A stretch of DNA of 64,000 bases, taken from the NCBI GenBank assembly GCA_017437065.1, contig JAFSBX010000076.1:240866-304865 (forward strand). The letters run 5' to 3'. Of the stretch, positions 44,973-52,666 are shown piece by piece. The position numbers and the translations under genes were made by a program. The number at the start of each line of letters is the position of its first letter. Position 1 is the first letter of the stretch. Below the pieces are notes generated by a model. The model searched no databases and was not told the origin of the DNA. It saw only the letters and a list, made by a program, of their open reading frames with translations. Source of the stretch: Lachnospiraceae bacterium (GTDB lineage Bacteria; Bacillota; Clostridia; Lachnospirales; Lachnospiraceae).

Positions 44973-45092
44973 AGTTACTTACTTTTTTGTGTCCTATTTT
45001 AGGTGATTGACTGGTAAAATAGGGTGAATTTGTCCATAGATTGGAAAATTACCTACCAATAAAAGTAAGTAATTGTAGAGAGTTACTTACTT
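44973..45092. repeat. TTACTTACTT sites at the left end of the element
   Basis: Three copies of TTACTTACTT: 44975-44984 (+), 45063-45072 (-) and 45083-45092 (+). The last two form an inverted repeat. The plus copies share the longer AGTTACTTACTT. Clusters like this beside int/xis often are recombinase arm-type or excisionase sites. The remaining part of 44946-45444 shows no gene. Confidence 0.55.
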
Positions 45093-45123
45093 AATTAGAT
45101 GATAAGTATGTGTGAAAATGTTC

Positions 45124-45233
45124 TCAACATATTATCAACCTCATTCCTACAATGTTCCAACAACGGATGAAAATGCCGAAAAAGCCTGTGTTTACGCTGG
45201 TTTGAGGCTTGTTACGATTTGTTTCAACAGAAA
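45124..45233 (+). repeat. Imperfect 110-bp direct repeat, copy A (left of xis-int)
   Basis: It resembles 47437-47547 over its whole length, with shared blocks TCAACA, TTCAACAA-like, GATGAAAA, CTGTnTTTA, GGTTTT-like and TTCAACAGAAA in the same order and spacing. Copy B contains the integrase terminator; copy A has lost that clean stem. Confidence 0.6.
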
Positions 45234-45444
45234 AAATAAATTGGGAGTTGTAGAAGTAAAATGTTTTAAATAAAGTAAAACTAATTTTATTTGTATATTG
45301 AGGAATATAGGGTGTGGCGTTATAATTACCTCCCTTAATTTCTTACATAGTGAATTATTTATAGGGACGTTGTTATGTAGGCATTGTTTAGATACATTTT
45401 TTTATTATTTGTAGATTTTAAGAAATAAGGAGGATCTACGGATT

Positions 45445-45651
45445 ATGGAGCATTATGCAGATAATGACTACAGAGACAAAATGTTTATTACGGTTGAAGA
45501 ATTAAGCAGAATCATGAGAATAAGCAGATCAATGGCTTATAAGTATGTAGAGAGCAATGAGTGTCCTTTCTACAGAGAGCAGGTTGGCAAGCGAATTATT
45601 ATTCCTACAAAAACATTCTTCGATTGGTATGATTCATTAACAAACGAATAA
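45445..45651 (+). CDS. Excisionase-like helix-turn-helix protein
   Basis: 68 aa with a MerR/excisionase-type HTH: FITVEELSRIMRISRSMAYKY, then QVGKRIIIPTKTFFDWYD. Proteins of this form precede integrases in Tn916-like and other ICEs and direct excision. AGGAGG lies about 12 nt upstream. The integrase starts 60 nt downstream. Confidence 0.8.
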   Translation: MEHYADNDYRDKMFITVEELSRIMRISRSMAYKYVESNECPFYREQVGKRIIIPTKTFFDWYDSLTNE

Positions 45652-45712
45652 TGACAGCAAACGTGCTATCAGAATTTATTTCTGGTAGCACAATCTGTTT
45701 ATGGAGGTAACA

Positions 45713-47425
45713 ATGGAGATTAAGAAGAGAAGCATTAATAATGATAAATCGACTACGGAAGATGACTTTGTACCGCAGAGGAAAAAAGTAGGTAATTATG
45801 AGTGTGAGACAACAAAAACGCCTAACATCTTTAAAATTATCAATTATAACGGTGGTTTTCTTGTAAGATGCAATTACGGAAGAGTTGAGAAAATCAGTAG
45901 AAAAGACGGGACAAAGAAGATTGTAAGTGAAGTCACTCTGAAAGTGGTTGATTCAATAATGGATGCAAAGAAACTTTTAAATGAAGTTGAAAGTATAAGA
46001 ATGAAGCGTAGAGACGGAGATGTTATCAGTGCACGTCCAATGATTAAAGAAAAGATTTCTTTGGATGATGTTATGAAAGCATTCAAAGAAGATAAGGCGT
46101 ATACAGAATTATCTAAAAATTATCAAATGCATTATGATAATTACATTAAACACATTAGTGATTTTATGGGATACAAGGAGCCTAAAACTATTACAGTAAA
46201 TGATATTGAAGAATATTATGATTATCAGTTGAAACGTGGTAATTTGGATACAGCAAGGAGAAATAAGGACGGAAGCATTTCGAAAAAGGAAATAAGTGTA
46301 AATAATCCGGAAGGTATTTCTGTAAATACAATAGGCAAGCATAAAACGGCTTTAAAAAGAATATGGGAATTTATGTTAAAGAAAGGCACATATGGTGTAG
46401 AATCAAACATTGTGGTTTACAGTGATATACCAAAGGTGGAAATAGAAATTGACGGTAAAATAATAAAAACTCGTAAAATACAGCCTAAACAAACATCTTT
46501 GAATTTGGAGCAACTTAATTATACGCTTAATGATGCCATACAAAATGAGCATGATCGTTCAATTGTTGTAATGATTGCGTTGGGGGCAATAGGTGGACTC
46601 AGAAGAAGTGAGGCAGTTGCATTAAAAGTCGGCAGATATTATCATGATGAGCGTATGAAACTTGGTAATGACATGTGGGAATTAAATGATTTCAAGAATT
46701 TAAAAAGTTATTACATTGAACATGATGAACTTATTTTAATTGATGAAGCGATTACAAGTAACAATGTTGATGTACTTGGGTTTCCTAAGGATAATATTAT
46801 AAGAATGGTTGGTAAGCCGAAGTGTTTGAGTGATATCGTGGAGTATGCGATGGAGCAACGTATGCAGGTTTATGATACATTTGGGGTAAAAGTGGATAGT
46901 GATGAAAGGTTGTATTTGCCTCTTATTAATGTCATTCAAAGAAATGTATATACGAGTCAAAAACTTAGTAGAAAATGGAAAGAATATCAAGAGCGTAGAA
47001 ATAAAAGAATGCTACATGCTGGATTAGAACCAATACCGATTATTAGATTTCATGACTTAAGACATACACATGCTTCATTGCTTTCAGATGAAGTTGTCGC
47101 GAAGAAAATCAGTAGAAACATGGGACATGTGGTTCCGGGCGAAGGGCAGTTATATAATACTACAACTAAGGTTTATATTCATGACAGAGAACCGGATAGA
47201 AGTGACATTATAAGATTTTGGGATAATAGTATTAAAATTGACTGGGACAAGGCTCTTAGAGTAGATATAAATGCTCCGGGTAATAAGGCTCACGTAAATG
47301 GTTCCGGACATTTTGTTATTTCATCTGAAGAAAAAAAGAAAGTAATGCAACTTCGTAAGAGGTTTGTATTAACAGAGGAAGAAGAGGCTGAACTTTTGTG
47401 TAGTAAGAATGAGCAGGGGAATTAA
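45713..47425 (+). CDS. int: Tyrosine integrase of the mobile element
   Basis: A 570-aa integrase, longer than XerD because of an N-terminal region with an AP2-like arm-binding appearance (FKIINYNGGFLVRCNYGRVE, KKIVSEVTLKVVDS), a SAM-like core domain (about 115-225) and the catalytic domain. Catalytic residues are R297 (GGLRRSEA), H447 and R450 (HDLRHTH), H472 (MGH) and Y488 (TTKVYIH). An insertion VVPGEGQLYN between MGH and the tyrosine is longer than usual. The ATG at 45713 follows GGAGG. A terminator (in repeat copy B) follows. Confidence 0.9.
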   Translation: MEIKKRSINNDKSTTEDDFVPQRKKVGNYECETTKTPNIFKIINYNGGFLVRCNYGRVEKISRKDGTKKIVSEVTLKVVDSIMDAKKLLNEVESIRMKRRDGDVISARPMIKEKISLDDVMKAFKEDKAYTELSKNYQMHYDNYIKHISDFMGYKEPKTITVNDIEEYYDYQLKRGNLDTARRNKDGSISKKEISVNNPEGISVNTIGKHKTALKRIWEFMLKKGTYGVESNIVVYSDIPKVEIEIDGKIIKTRKIQPKQTSLNLEQLNYTLNDAIQNEHDRSIVVMIALGAIGGLRRSEAVALKVGRYYHDERMKLGNDMWELNDFKNLKSYYIEHDELILIDEAITSNNVDVLGFPKDNIIRMVGKPKCLSDIVEYAMEQRMQVYDTFGVKVDSDERLYLPLINVIQRNVYTSQKLSRKWKEYQERRNKRMLHAGLEPIPIIRFHDLRHTHASLLSDEVVAKKISRNMGHVVPGEGQLYNTTTKVYIHDREPDRSDIIRFWDNSIKIDWDKALRVDINAPGNKAHVNGSGHFVISSEEKKKVMQLRKRFVLTEEEEAELLCSKNEQGN

Positions 47426-47436
47426 AGATTTTATAA

Positions 47437-47547
47437 TCAACAAACATTCAACAACATTACAATAATATTTCAACAAAAGATGAAAACCATTAAAAACACT
47501 GTATTTATGCAGGTTTTTGATGGTTTTTATTATGGTTCAACAGAAAT
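47437..47547 (+). repeat. Imperfect 110-bp direct repeat, copy B, with int terminator
   Basis: It is the partner of 45124-45233. Within it a 14-bp stem with one bulge, CCATTAAAAACACTG (47487-47501) pairing with CAGGTTTTTGATGG (47510-47523), runs into TTTTTATTA, forming the probable integrase terminator. Confidence 0.6.
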
Positions 47548-47775
47548 TATGAAAATCAGCATTTTCTGAAAAATATTATATATATAAATGAATTAGAGTA
47601 GAAAGAAAAAATTTTTTTTACAGTGTATAAAAATAGGCTTGCAGTAGAAAAAAGAGGAAAGTATACGGTGACTTTTAATTAAATTAATTTTGAGGATGTT
47701 TATGCAGTGGATTTTAGTTCATGACGTAAAAACAGGCATTTAGATATTGATAGTATAAATAATAAAAAAGAAAGG
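47548..47775. other. A/T-rich spacer after int
   Basis: No gene is visible. A 13-codon frame (ATG 47703) after TGAGGATG is too short to support. The segment ends in the structured leader of the next gene. Confidence 0.4.
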
Positions 47776-47801
47776 GAAAGTTGATTTTTATATTGACTTT
47801 C
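47776..47801 (+). promoter_or_regulatory. Leader hairpin 1 (paired with 48775-48802)
   Basis: GAAAGT (47776-47781) pairs with ACTTTC (47796-47801) around a T/A-rich loop, 15 nt before the ATG at 47817. The flanks AGAAAGGG and CAAAAGG are shared with the leader at 48775, where both arms differ but still pair. Confidence 0.5.
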
Positions 47802-47816
47802 AAAAGGGCAAAAGAC

Positions 47817-48623
47817 ATGAAAAGTACATGTATTGGTGTAGTAAGAAATAAGAAAGGAGAGATTACTGACTATAAGATAATGAGTAATTACTCTAATGGT
47901 ACAAAAGAATTTTCAATAGAATACATTGAAAATAATGCAGAGACATTAGAAAGAATAAAAAATCAGGATATCATTATTGACAATATCTTTGTGAATTGTG
48001 AGGGGCATATAGTATATCTGCCTAGAGAAAATACATTAGGAGCTATGATTAATTCATTAGATGTAAAGATTATATCTTTGTTAAAAAAAGGCGAAAAAGT
48101 AGAATTGATGCATTATGATAATTGGGAATTCAATGAAAAAAGAGAAATAACGGCGTGGACATCCGATAATATCACGAATGAAATTGAAAGATTCAGTGAA
48201 TTAGTAGGATGGACATATAGTGATGTGGTAGAGCATTATTGTTATCATCTTAGAGAGATGTTGGAACGCGACGCAGATATTTGTGTGTCATCGGGATTAA
48301 AAAATATATTCTGGTTGAATGCATGTCATTATGAATGTATGGCTTATACTCATATTGTATTATCGTCAAGAATAGATGATATGGCTATTAGTATTGATGA
48401 TTACAACAAAAAATTACCAATGACGAGTGATAATTATATGTACTTGCAAGAAGACTTTGGCACAGCTCTTGGGATATCTGCATGGGCAATTGGAGGTTTA
48501 AAGAAGAAGAGAGTAATACGCTATCATGAGAATGAAAAGGGAATCATTGACAGAATTAGTTTCACTACTGATGTAAAAAGTGGGGAGCAGTGTGAAGAAG
48601 AATTGATTCGTTATAAGAAATAA
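47817..48623 (+). CDS. Unknown element protein, 268 aa
   Basis: From ATG 47817 (MKSTCIGVVRNKKGEI), preceded by AAAAGGG at 8 nt, the product is 268 aa. It begins with a compact domain that may recognise or mimic a modified segment (DYKIMSNYSNGTKEFS, VYLPRENTLGAM). The C-terminal half is helical with several His/Cys (VEHYCYHLREMLERDADICV). No membrane segment or catalytic motif is recognisable. Its leader resembles that of the next gene, which suggests shared control. Confidence 0.6.
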   Translation: MKSTCIGVVRNKKGEITDYKIMSNYSNGTKEFSIEYIENNAETLERIKNQDIIIDNIFVNCEGHIVYLPRENTLGAMINSLDVKIISLLKKGEKVELMHYDNWEFNEKREITAWTSDNITNEIERFSELVGWTYSDVVEHYCYHLREMLERDADICVSSGLKNIFWLNACHYECMAYTHIVLSSRIDDMAISIDDYNKKLPMTSDNYMYLQEDFGTALGISAWAIGGLKKKRVIRYHENEKGIIDRISFTTDVKSGEQCEEELIRYKK

Positions 48624-48679
48624 CGCGGAACGGAAAATAGAGGATATTTATAAGAAAATGATTAAATAATGTATTGAAA

Positions 48680-48707
48680 GAGGCATAAGTTATTTGACTT
48701 GTGCCTC
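48680..48707 (+). repeat. Hairpin between two element genes
   Basis: GAGGCATAAGT (48680-48690) pairs with ACTTGTGCCTC (48697-48707) with a single G-U. There is no clean T-tract; it may be a weak terminator or processing site. Confidence 0.5.
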
Positions 48708-48774
48708 AGCACTTTATAAAGGGACGTGCAAAATGGCATTTTAATATTTTAGATATAAAAATTATAAAGAAAGG

Positions 48775-48802
48775 GAGAAGTTAAAAATTTTATTGACTTC
48801 TC
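48775..48802 (+). promoter_or_regulatory. Leader hairpin 2 (paired with 47776-47801)
   Basis: GAGAAGT (48775-48781) pairs with ACTTCTC (48796-48802), 15 nt before the ATG at 48818. Relative to leader 1 the arms carry compensatory changes, and the 5' (AGAAAGGG) and 3' (CAAAAGG) flanks are conserved. Confidence 0.5.
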
Positions 48803-48817
48803 AAAAGGTAAAACAAC

Positions 48818-49480
48818 ATGAAAAATTTCAATGTAGACAGAATGGTTGACGCGGAGCCGAATAAACAAGGCACATATACAGTGTTAAAAATTGGAATAAG
48901 TTTTCTGCATGGTAAGGAAAGTAGATTCTGGATGATAAAAGATAAGAGCAATCAGCGAGAGTATTGGACAGAGATGCCGAACTGGATGGATGCTACAAAC
49001 AATGAGTATACAAATATAGGCATACACAACGGAGGACCGGTATTTCCCGAAAATATTAAGATTAATAATATTACATTAATGCATTTGGTATATGAGAAGT
49101 GTATAAATGAGATGGATGAGCTGATTCATTTTTATTTAAAGGATTTTGGAATCCTTTACAGCGAAGATGGAGAGATTGATATACTTATAAATCGAAAAAG
49201 GTATTACGGTAGTGAGGAATGCACAAAAAAACGTAATGAATTTAATGATAAAGTTAACAGTTTGAAAAAAAGGTACAACTTATTAAATTTATATAGAGAT
49301 TTTGATTCTGTTTTGGCAGATGGAGTATTAAAACTGGAAAACGAAAAAGGTGTATTCTATGCAAATATGGAATGCTGCGAAGAAACAGTATATTCCTATG
49401 ATAAAGAGATAATTGAAGAATATGTGTGGTGTTGGTTTAACACTAACCTAAACTGTGTGACAAACGAAGAGGAATATTAA
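48818..49480 (+). CDS. Unknown element protein, 220 aa
   Basis: 220 aa, acidic, soluble. AAAAGG is 9 nt upstream of the ATG. Aromatic-rich N-terminal half (FWMIKDKSNQREYWTEMPNW); a helical Lys-rich middle (TKKRNEFNDKVNSLKKRYNL); Cys pair near the C-terminus. No family recognised. It lies 21 nt before the next gene, so probably in one transcript. Confidence 0.6.
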   Translation: MKNFNVDRMVDAEPNKQGTYTVLKIGISFLHGKESRFWMIKDKSNQREYWTEMPNWMDATNNEYTNIGIHNGGPVFPENIKINNITLMHLVYEKCINEMDELIHFYLKDFGILYSEDGEIDILINRKRYYGSEECTKKRNEFNDKVNSLKKRYNLLNLYRDFDSVLADGVLKLENEKGVFYANMECCEETVYSYDKEIIEEYVWCWFNTNLNCVTNEEEY

Positions 49481-49501
49481 TTACGATGGAGGATGGTTTG
49501 T

Positions 49502-49804
49502 ATGAAAATTAATTTGGAATGTATTGATACAGCAATTCGTATTGATGTAGATAACATAAAAATTGATTTAAAGGCACTGAATAGGCTTACAAATGCATGG
49601 GCGGAGGGACATGCTGTGGTTGTCAATATTCCGATAATGTTACATGGTAGTCCTGTTATTAATATTAAGACCATAAATAATAGGACTCAGATGCAATCTG
49701 GAGATATTGATATTACAAGTAAGTGGCGAGCAATAGCATCAATTCTTGTAAAACAGCACGTGCCTGACGAGTGGCTACAGTTGATTAATGATAGATGTCC
49801 TTGA
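49502..49804 (+). CDS. Unknown element protein, 100 aa
   Basis: 100 aa from ATG 49502, with GGAGG 9 nt upstream (an ATG three codons earlier overlaps the site). Mixed alpha/beta with no motif recognised. It is followed by a perfect hairpin that may end the transcript. Confidence 0.55.
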   Translation: MKINLECIDTAIRIDVDNIKIDLKALNRLTNAWAEGHAVVVNIPIMLHGSPVINIKTINNRTQMQSGDIDITSKWRAIASILVKQHVPDEWLQLINDRCP

Positions 49805-49844
49805 TTAGGGCATTTTGATATTAAAAGGGTAATTAATTATAAAA

Positions 49845-49878
49845 AAGTGCACTGTTTAGATGCATTGACAGTGCACTT
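49845..49878 (+). repeat. Perfect 11-bp hairpin
   Basis: AAGTGCACTGT (49845-49855) pairs with ACAGTGCACTT (49868-49878), with a 12-nt loop. No T-tract on the plus strand; on the minus strand the tail is TTTTATAATT, which is terminator-like. It lies 27 nt before a 22-codon ORF. Confidence 0.55.
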
Positions 49879-49905
49879 GCAACAGTAGAAAGGTAGGTGA
49901 GCTAC

Positions 49906-49974
49906 ATGGATGAGAAAGTGGAGAGCCGTTCTGGTGAGTTCATCAACGAGGACGGCAGAAGTGAGTTCTGGTGA
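49906..49974 (+). CDS. Small ORF, 22 aa
   Basis: The ATG at 49906 is preceded by AAAGGTAGGTGA. The product (MDEKVESRSGEFINEDGRSE then FW) is highly charged and contains a near-repeat, SRSGEF versus GRSEFW, also visible in DNA as TTCTGGTGA twice. It is more GC-rich than its surroundings. Possibly a regulatory peptide or a chance frame. Confidence 0.35.
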   Translation: MDEKVESRSGEFINEDGRSEFW

Positions 49975-50040
49975 AAAGGGCATAATTATAATAATGTTCT
50001 GCAGGAAGAAATGACGAATACATAGAAGGAGACTGATGAA

Positions 50041-50697
50041 ATGAAAGTTAAAGAAGCAGCAAAAATGCTTATAAGCATGGATAGTAAAAGAAACAAAAAA
50101 AACATGGTTAAGTCTTTAAAAAGAATACTACAAAGAGCAGGTAAAATCTCTTCATGCATCTATATTACAGACAAAGTTGAGAATATGCTAAAAAAGATAG
50201 GCTATATTAAGGAAGTAAAATGTGTAAAGAATGAAGACAACATTAATACTTATTACAGTATTATGTTGTATGGGGAAGTATTGGACATAGTACTGTTGAA
50301 GGTTAAGGACAATAGGTACAAACTGGTTCCAGCTGGGAAATTTGTAGAAGAAATTGGCAACACAGTATTTGGATATTGTGAATCTAATGGCTATGTTACA
50401 GCTACATTCCGTGGTAAATCATGTAAGTTGGAAGATGTTGTTGACAACATCGTGAATGGGAATGAGATTGAGTCTGGGACTTGTATACATCATAAGTGGT
50501 TTAGGTTCTGTGCTCTTCCAAATACAATTGTAAGGTTGACGACAGAAAGACATAAGAACTTACATTCTTTAATAGGGAATTACGCAAGAAACCATGTTGC
50601 ATTTATTGAAAACGTGGAAGAATTTGAATTACTAATTAATGAAACTATTGTACATAATGAGGACCTTAAGGAGAAAATGTTTAGTTCAGAGTTTTAA
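50041..50697 (+). CDS. Protein with an HNH-endonuclease-like motif
   Basis: 218 aa. The N-terminus is basic (MKVKEAAKMLISMDSKRNKK), suggesting nucleic-acid contact. The C-terminal part contains H150-H151, then NTIVRLTTERHKNLHSL with N161, H171 and H175. It resembles the HH...N-L--LT--EH--LH core of small HNH endonucleases of phages and ICEs, though the metal-finger spacing is unusual. GAAGGAG lies upstream. It could be a homing-type nuclease or a degenerate copy. A strong terminator follows. Confidence 0.5.
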   Translation: MKVKEAAKMLISMDSKRNKKNMVKSLKRILQRAGKISSCIYITDKVENMLKKIGYIKEVKCVKNEDNINTYYSIMLYGEVLDIVLLKVKDNRYKLVPAGKFVEEIGNTVFGYCESNGYVTATFRGKSCKLEDVVDNIVNGNEIESGTCIHHKWFRFCALPNTIVRLTTERHKNLHSLIGNYARNHVAFIENVEEFELLINETIVHNEDLKEKMFSSEF

Positions 50698-50704
50698 CTG
50701 GAAG

Positions 50705-50730
50705 CCACCGCCATCTGGGCGGTGGTTTTG
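50705..50730 (+). terminator. Intrinsic terminator
   Basis: CCACCGCC pairs with GGCGGTGG (50705-50712 with 50718-50725), loop ATCTG, followed by TTTTG. Confidence 0.8.
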
Positions 50731-50879
50731 TGCGTATACATAATAGAGAATAGTAAAGTATCATTTTAGCTGTACACTTGCGACAAATAGTTTATGTTAT
50801 CTCCGGTTATTACGCCTACAGAAATATATTATTAACTGCGTTATAATCCCATACACGATAGAAATGGAGGTAAAAATGT

Positions 50880-51167
50880 GTGAAAGTATATGTATTTACG
50901 AATGTGGCAGAAGGAATCATTGAAATGGAAAATAGTTTGGAATCAGAGCAGAAATTTGTGGGTGGACACATAGAAGTAATCAGTATTGGAAATGAAATTG
51001 ACCTTGTATGTAATGAGGAAGGAAAAATAAATCATATGCAGCCTACCGTTGTATGGTTGGAAGAAGATGAGATAATTGACGTTATTTGTGGTGATTGTTT
51101 CCTTTGCAGACATAATGAGGATGGAGATTTTGTTTCAATAAAAGATGAAGATATACAGTACATTTAG
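50880..51167 (+). CDS. DUF3846-like protein
   Basis: 95 aa starting at GTG 50880, 9 nt after GGAGG. The pattern GGHIEVISIGNEIDLVCNEE, GK then DVICGDCFLCRHNEDGDF matches DUF3846, a small family common in conjugative elements and gut phages (a ligand-like beta fold; function unknown). An overlapping ATG four bases earlier opens only a 15-codon frame. Confidence 0.7.
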   Translation: MKVYVFTNVAEGIIEMENSLESEQKFVGGHIEVISIGNEIDLVCNEEGKINHMQPTVVWLEEDEIIDVICGDCFLCRHNEDGDFVSIKDEDIQYI

Positions 51168-51237
51168 TCAAAATTGTTTCCGGTTGCAGGAATTATAGAT
51201 AAAACAATTTGCATAACAAAGCGATAAAAAGTACTTA

Positions 51238-51267
51238 GGCAGGTAGGGGATAACTCTATCTGCCTTT
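51238..51267 (+). terminator. Possible terminator
   Basis: GGCAGGTAG (51238-51246) pairs with CTATCTGCC (51256-51264; one G-U) and is followed by TTTA. The T-tract is short. Confidence 0.45.
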
Positions 51268-51360
51268 ATATGTTACATGGAGTTGTCAGTGTACTTGCAA
51301 TTTCCATTACGTATATTTCAATATAGTACAACAAATCAAGAGAGGAAAAAAGAAAATAAA

Positions 51361-51633
51361 ATGACTTTAAATAATAAATTTCTAACAACAGACAACATAC
51401 AGAAAGAACCGGTATTCAGAGTTTACAGTGATTTAAACGATCAGATTGATTTTATTGTCTTGGTAGAAAACCAAGAGGATTTAGAGAAAGTACAGGATAT
51501 CATAAACCAAGCATGGGATAATTGGTGGGATTTAGAAGAAAATCCAGACCTACAGAGCATTCCGGTAGGTGATTACATTGCAGAAGAGTTAACAAAAGGA
51601 AATGTGGACTTTGAAATATATTATAAAAAATAA
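51361..51633 (+). CDS. Unknown element protein, 90 aa
   Basis: 90 aa from ATG 51361 (MTLNNKFLTT); the open frame reaches back to an ATG at 51277, but the extension overlaps a hairpin tail and looks non-coding. Acidic, with tryptophans (DNWWDLEENPDL). Function unknown. The next gene begins 20 nt later. Confidence 0.5.
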   Translation: MTLNNKFLTTDNIQKEPVFRVYSDLNDQIDFIVLVENQEDLEKVQDIINQAWDNWWDLEENPDLQSIPVGDYIAEELTKGNVDFEIYYKK

Positions 51634-51653
51634 TTGTTTGGAGGACATAAAAA

Positions 51654-51836
51654 ATGAAAACAGTATTCTACATCAACGGAGCAAAAATCACACGTAAGGA
51701 ATTAAATGAAATCATAGGAAAAGCAGCAGTAAAGGAACTGGTTTTCTTATCAAAAGAAAGAAGATTTATGAAAGTAGCATTGGAGACCAGTTTCAACATG
51801 GGAAGTTATGGAACCGTGACAGTCTGTTTTGGTTAG
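51654..51836 (+). CDS. Unknown element protein, 60 aa
   Basis: 60 aa with TTGGAGG upstream at good spacing. It has a helix (RKELNEIIGKAAVKELV) and a C-terminal beta segment. Part of the 51361-52261 run of closely spaced small genes. No family recognised. Confidence 0.5.
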   Translation: MKTVFYINGAKITRKELNEIIGKAAVKELVFLSKERRFMKVALETSFNMGSYGTVTVCFG

Positions 51837-51847
51837 GTGGTGTCAGT

Positions 51848-52261
51848 ATGAGAATTATGGATAAATATAATTGTGAAGGTCAAATGGAGCTATTTGACTT
51901 TATCGAAAGAGAATCAACATCTTTTTGCTGGGATGAAGATATCAACGAAATCGTAAGATTACTGGAGAAATTGGCGGAGTCTTATGATCTGGAAATAGGA
52001 AAAACAGAGTTTACAGTATGGGAGCATGTACCTCATTTGGGATATCGTTTATGGTTTGATGTAAAAGGAACAAAACAACAGTTGTTTAGAGAAGATTTTA
52101 GAAGTGACATAAGAAAAATCGTAGAATATGCAAAGGACAGAAAAGTAGAGCTTACACCTATGTGGGGAGCCTGCTGGTTCTTTACTGATAATGAAAATGA
52201 AAAGGGGCGGCTCAGCTTTTCAACGTTGTTTATGGATAAGGAACGGCAGAGAAGAAGGTAA
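51848..52261 (+). CDS. Unknown element protein, 137 aa
   Basis: 137 aa. It starts 11 nt after the previous gene, with AGGTGG upstream; the alternative start MDKYN is three codons later. Rich in Trp/Phe (TVWEHVPHLGYRLWFDV, MWGACWFF), soluble, with a basic C-terminus. No domain recognised. The 230 bp that follow show no gene. Confidence 0.55.
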   Translation: MRIMDKYNCEGQMELFDFIERESTSFCWDEDINEIVRLLEKLAESYDLEIGKTEFTVWEHVPHLGYRLWFDVKGTKQQLFREDFRSDIRKIVEYAKDRKVELTPMWGACWFFTDNENEKGRLSFSTLFMDKERQRRR

Positions 52262-52494
52262 GGTTTGTAGGTTTATGAGAATCTTACGGTGGATTGAATA
52301 AAGGAAGCAATTTATGAGGGAGGTGTGGCGCAGATGATTTATTAATTGTAGATTGCCAATAATTTCAACGTTTTAGGTTTATGTAGCACTACCGCTAATT
52401 TCAATCTCTAACCCCCTTGCATAACGTCAATAGATTACATTATTTCCCGGCGTTAGAATTATTATAGAGTTAAGGGAAAGGATGGTATTGCATA

Positions 52495-52602
52495 ATGAAA
52501 AGAGTAATCTACTGGTTGAAAAAATCAATAAGAGGAAACAAACAATGTAAGAGTTGTTGTTTAACTTGTAGGCACTACGGAATCTGTAAGGAAGATAATT
52601 AA
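52495..52602 (+). CDS. Small cysteine-rich protein, 35 aa
   Basis: Encodes MKRVIYWLKKSIRGNKQCKS then CCLTCRHYGICKEDN. Five cysteines (C-x2-CC-x2-C-x5-C) and the basic N-terminus look like a mini zinc finger. AGGA lies about 13 nt upstream (weak spacing). Similar tiny Cys-rich proteins are known from Clostridia elements. Too short for usual gene finders. Confidence 0.5.
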   Translation: MKRVIYWLKKSIRGNKQCKSCCLTCRHYGICKEDN

Positions 52603-52610
52603 GAGATATG

Positions 52611-52641
52611 GGGCACCATCTTTTGAAATAGTGTGGTGCCC
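52611..52641 (+). repeat. Hairpin before the SprT-like gene
   Basis: GGGCACCA (52611-52618) pairs with TGGTGCCC (52634-52641) around a 15-nt loop. There is no clear T-tract; it lies 11 nt before the AAGGAGG of the next gene. Confidence 0.5.
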
Positions 52642-52666
52642 TCACTGGTTTTAAGGAGGTTTTGAT

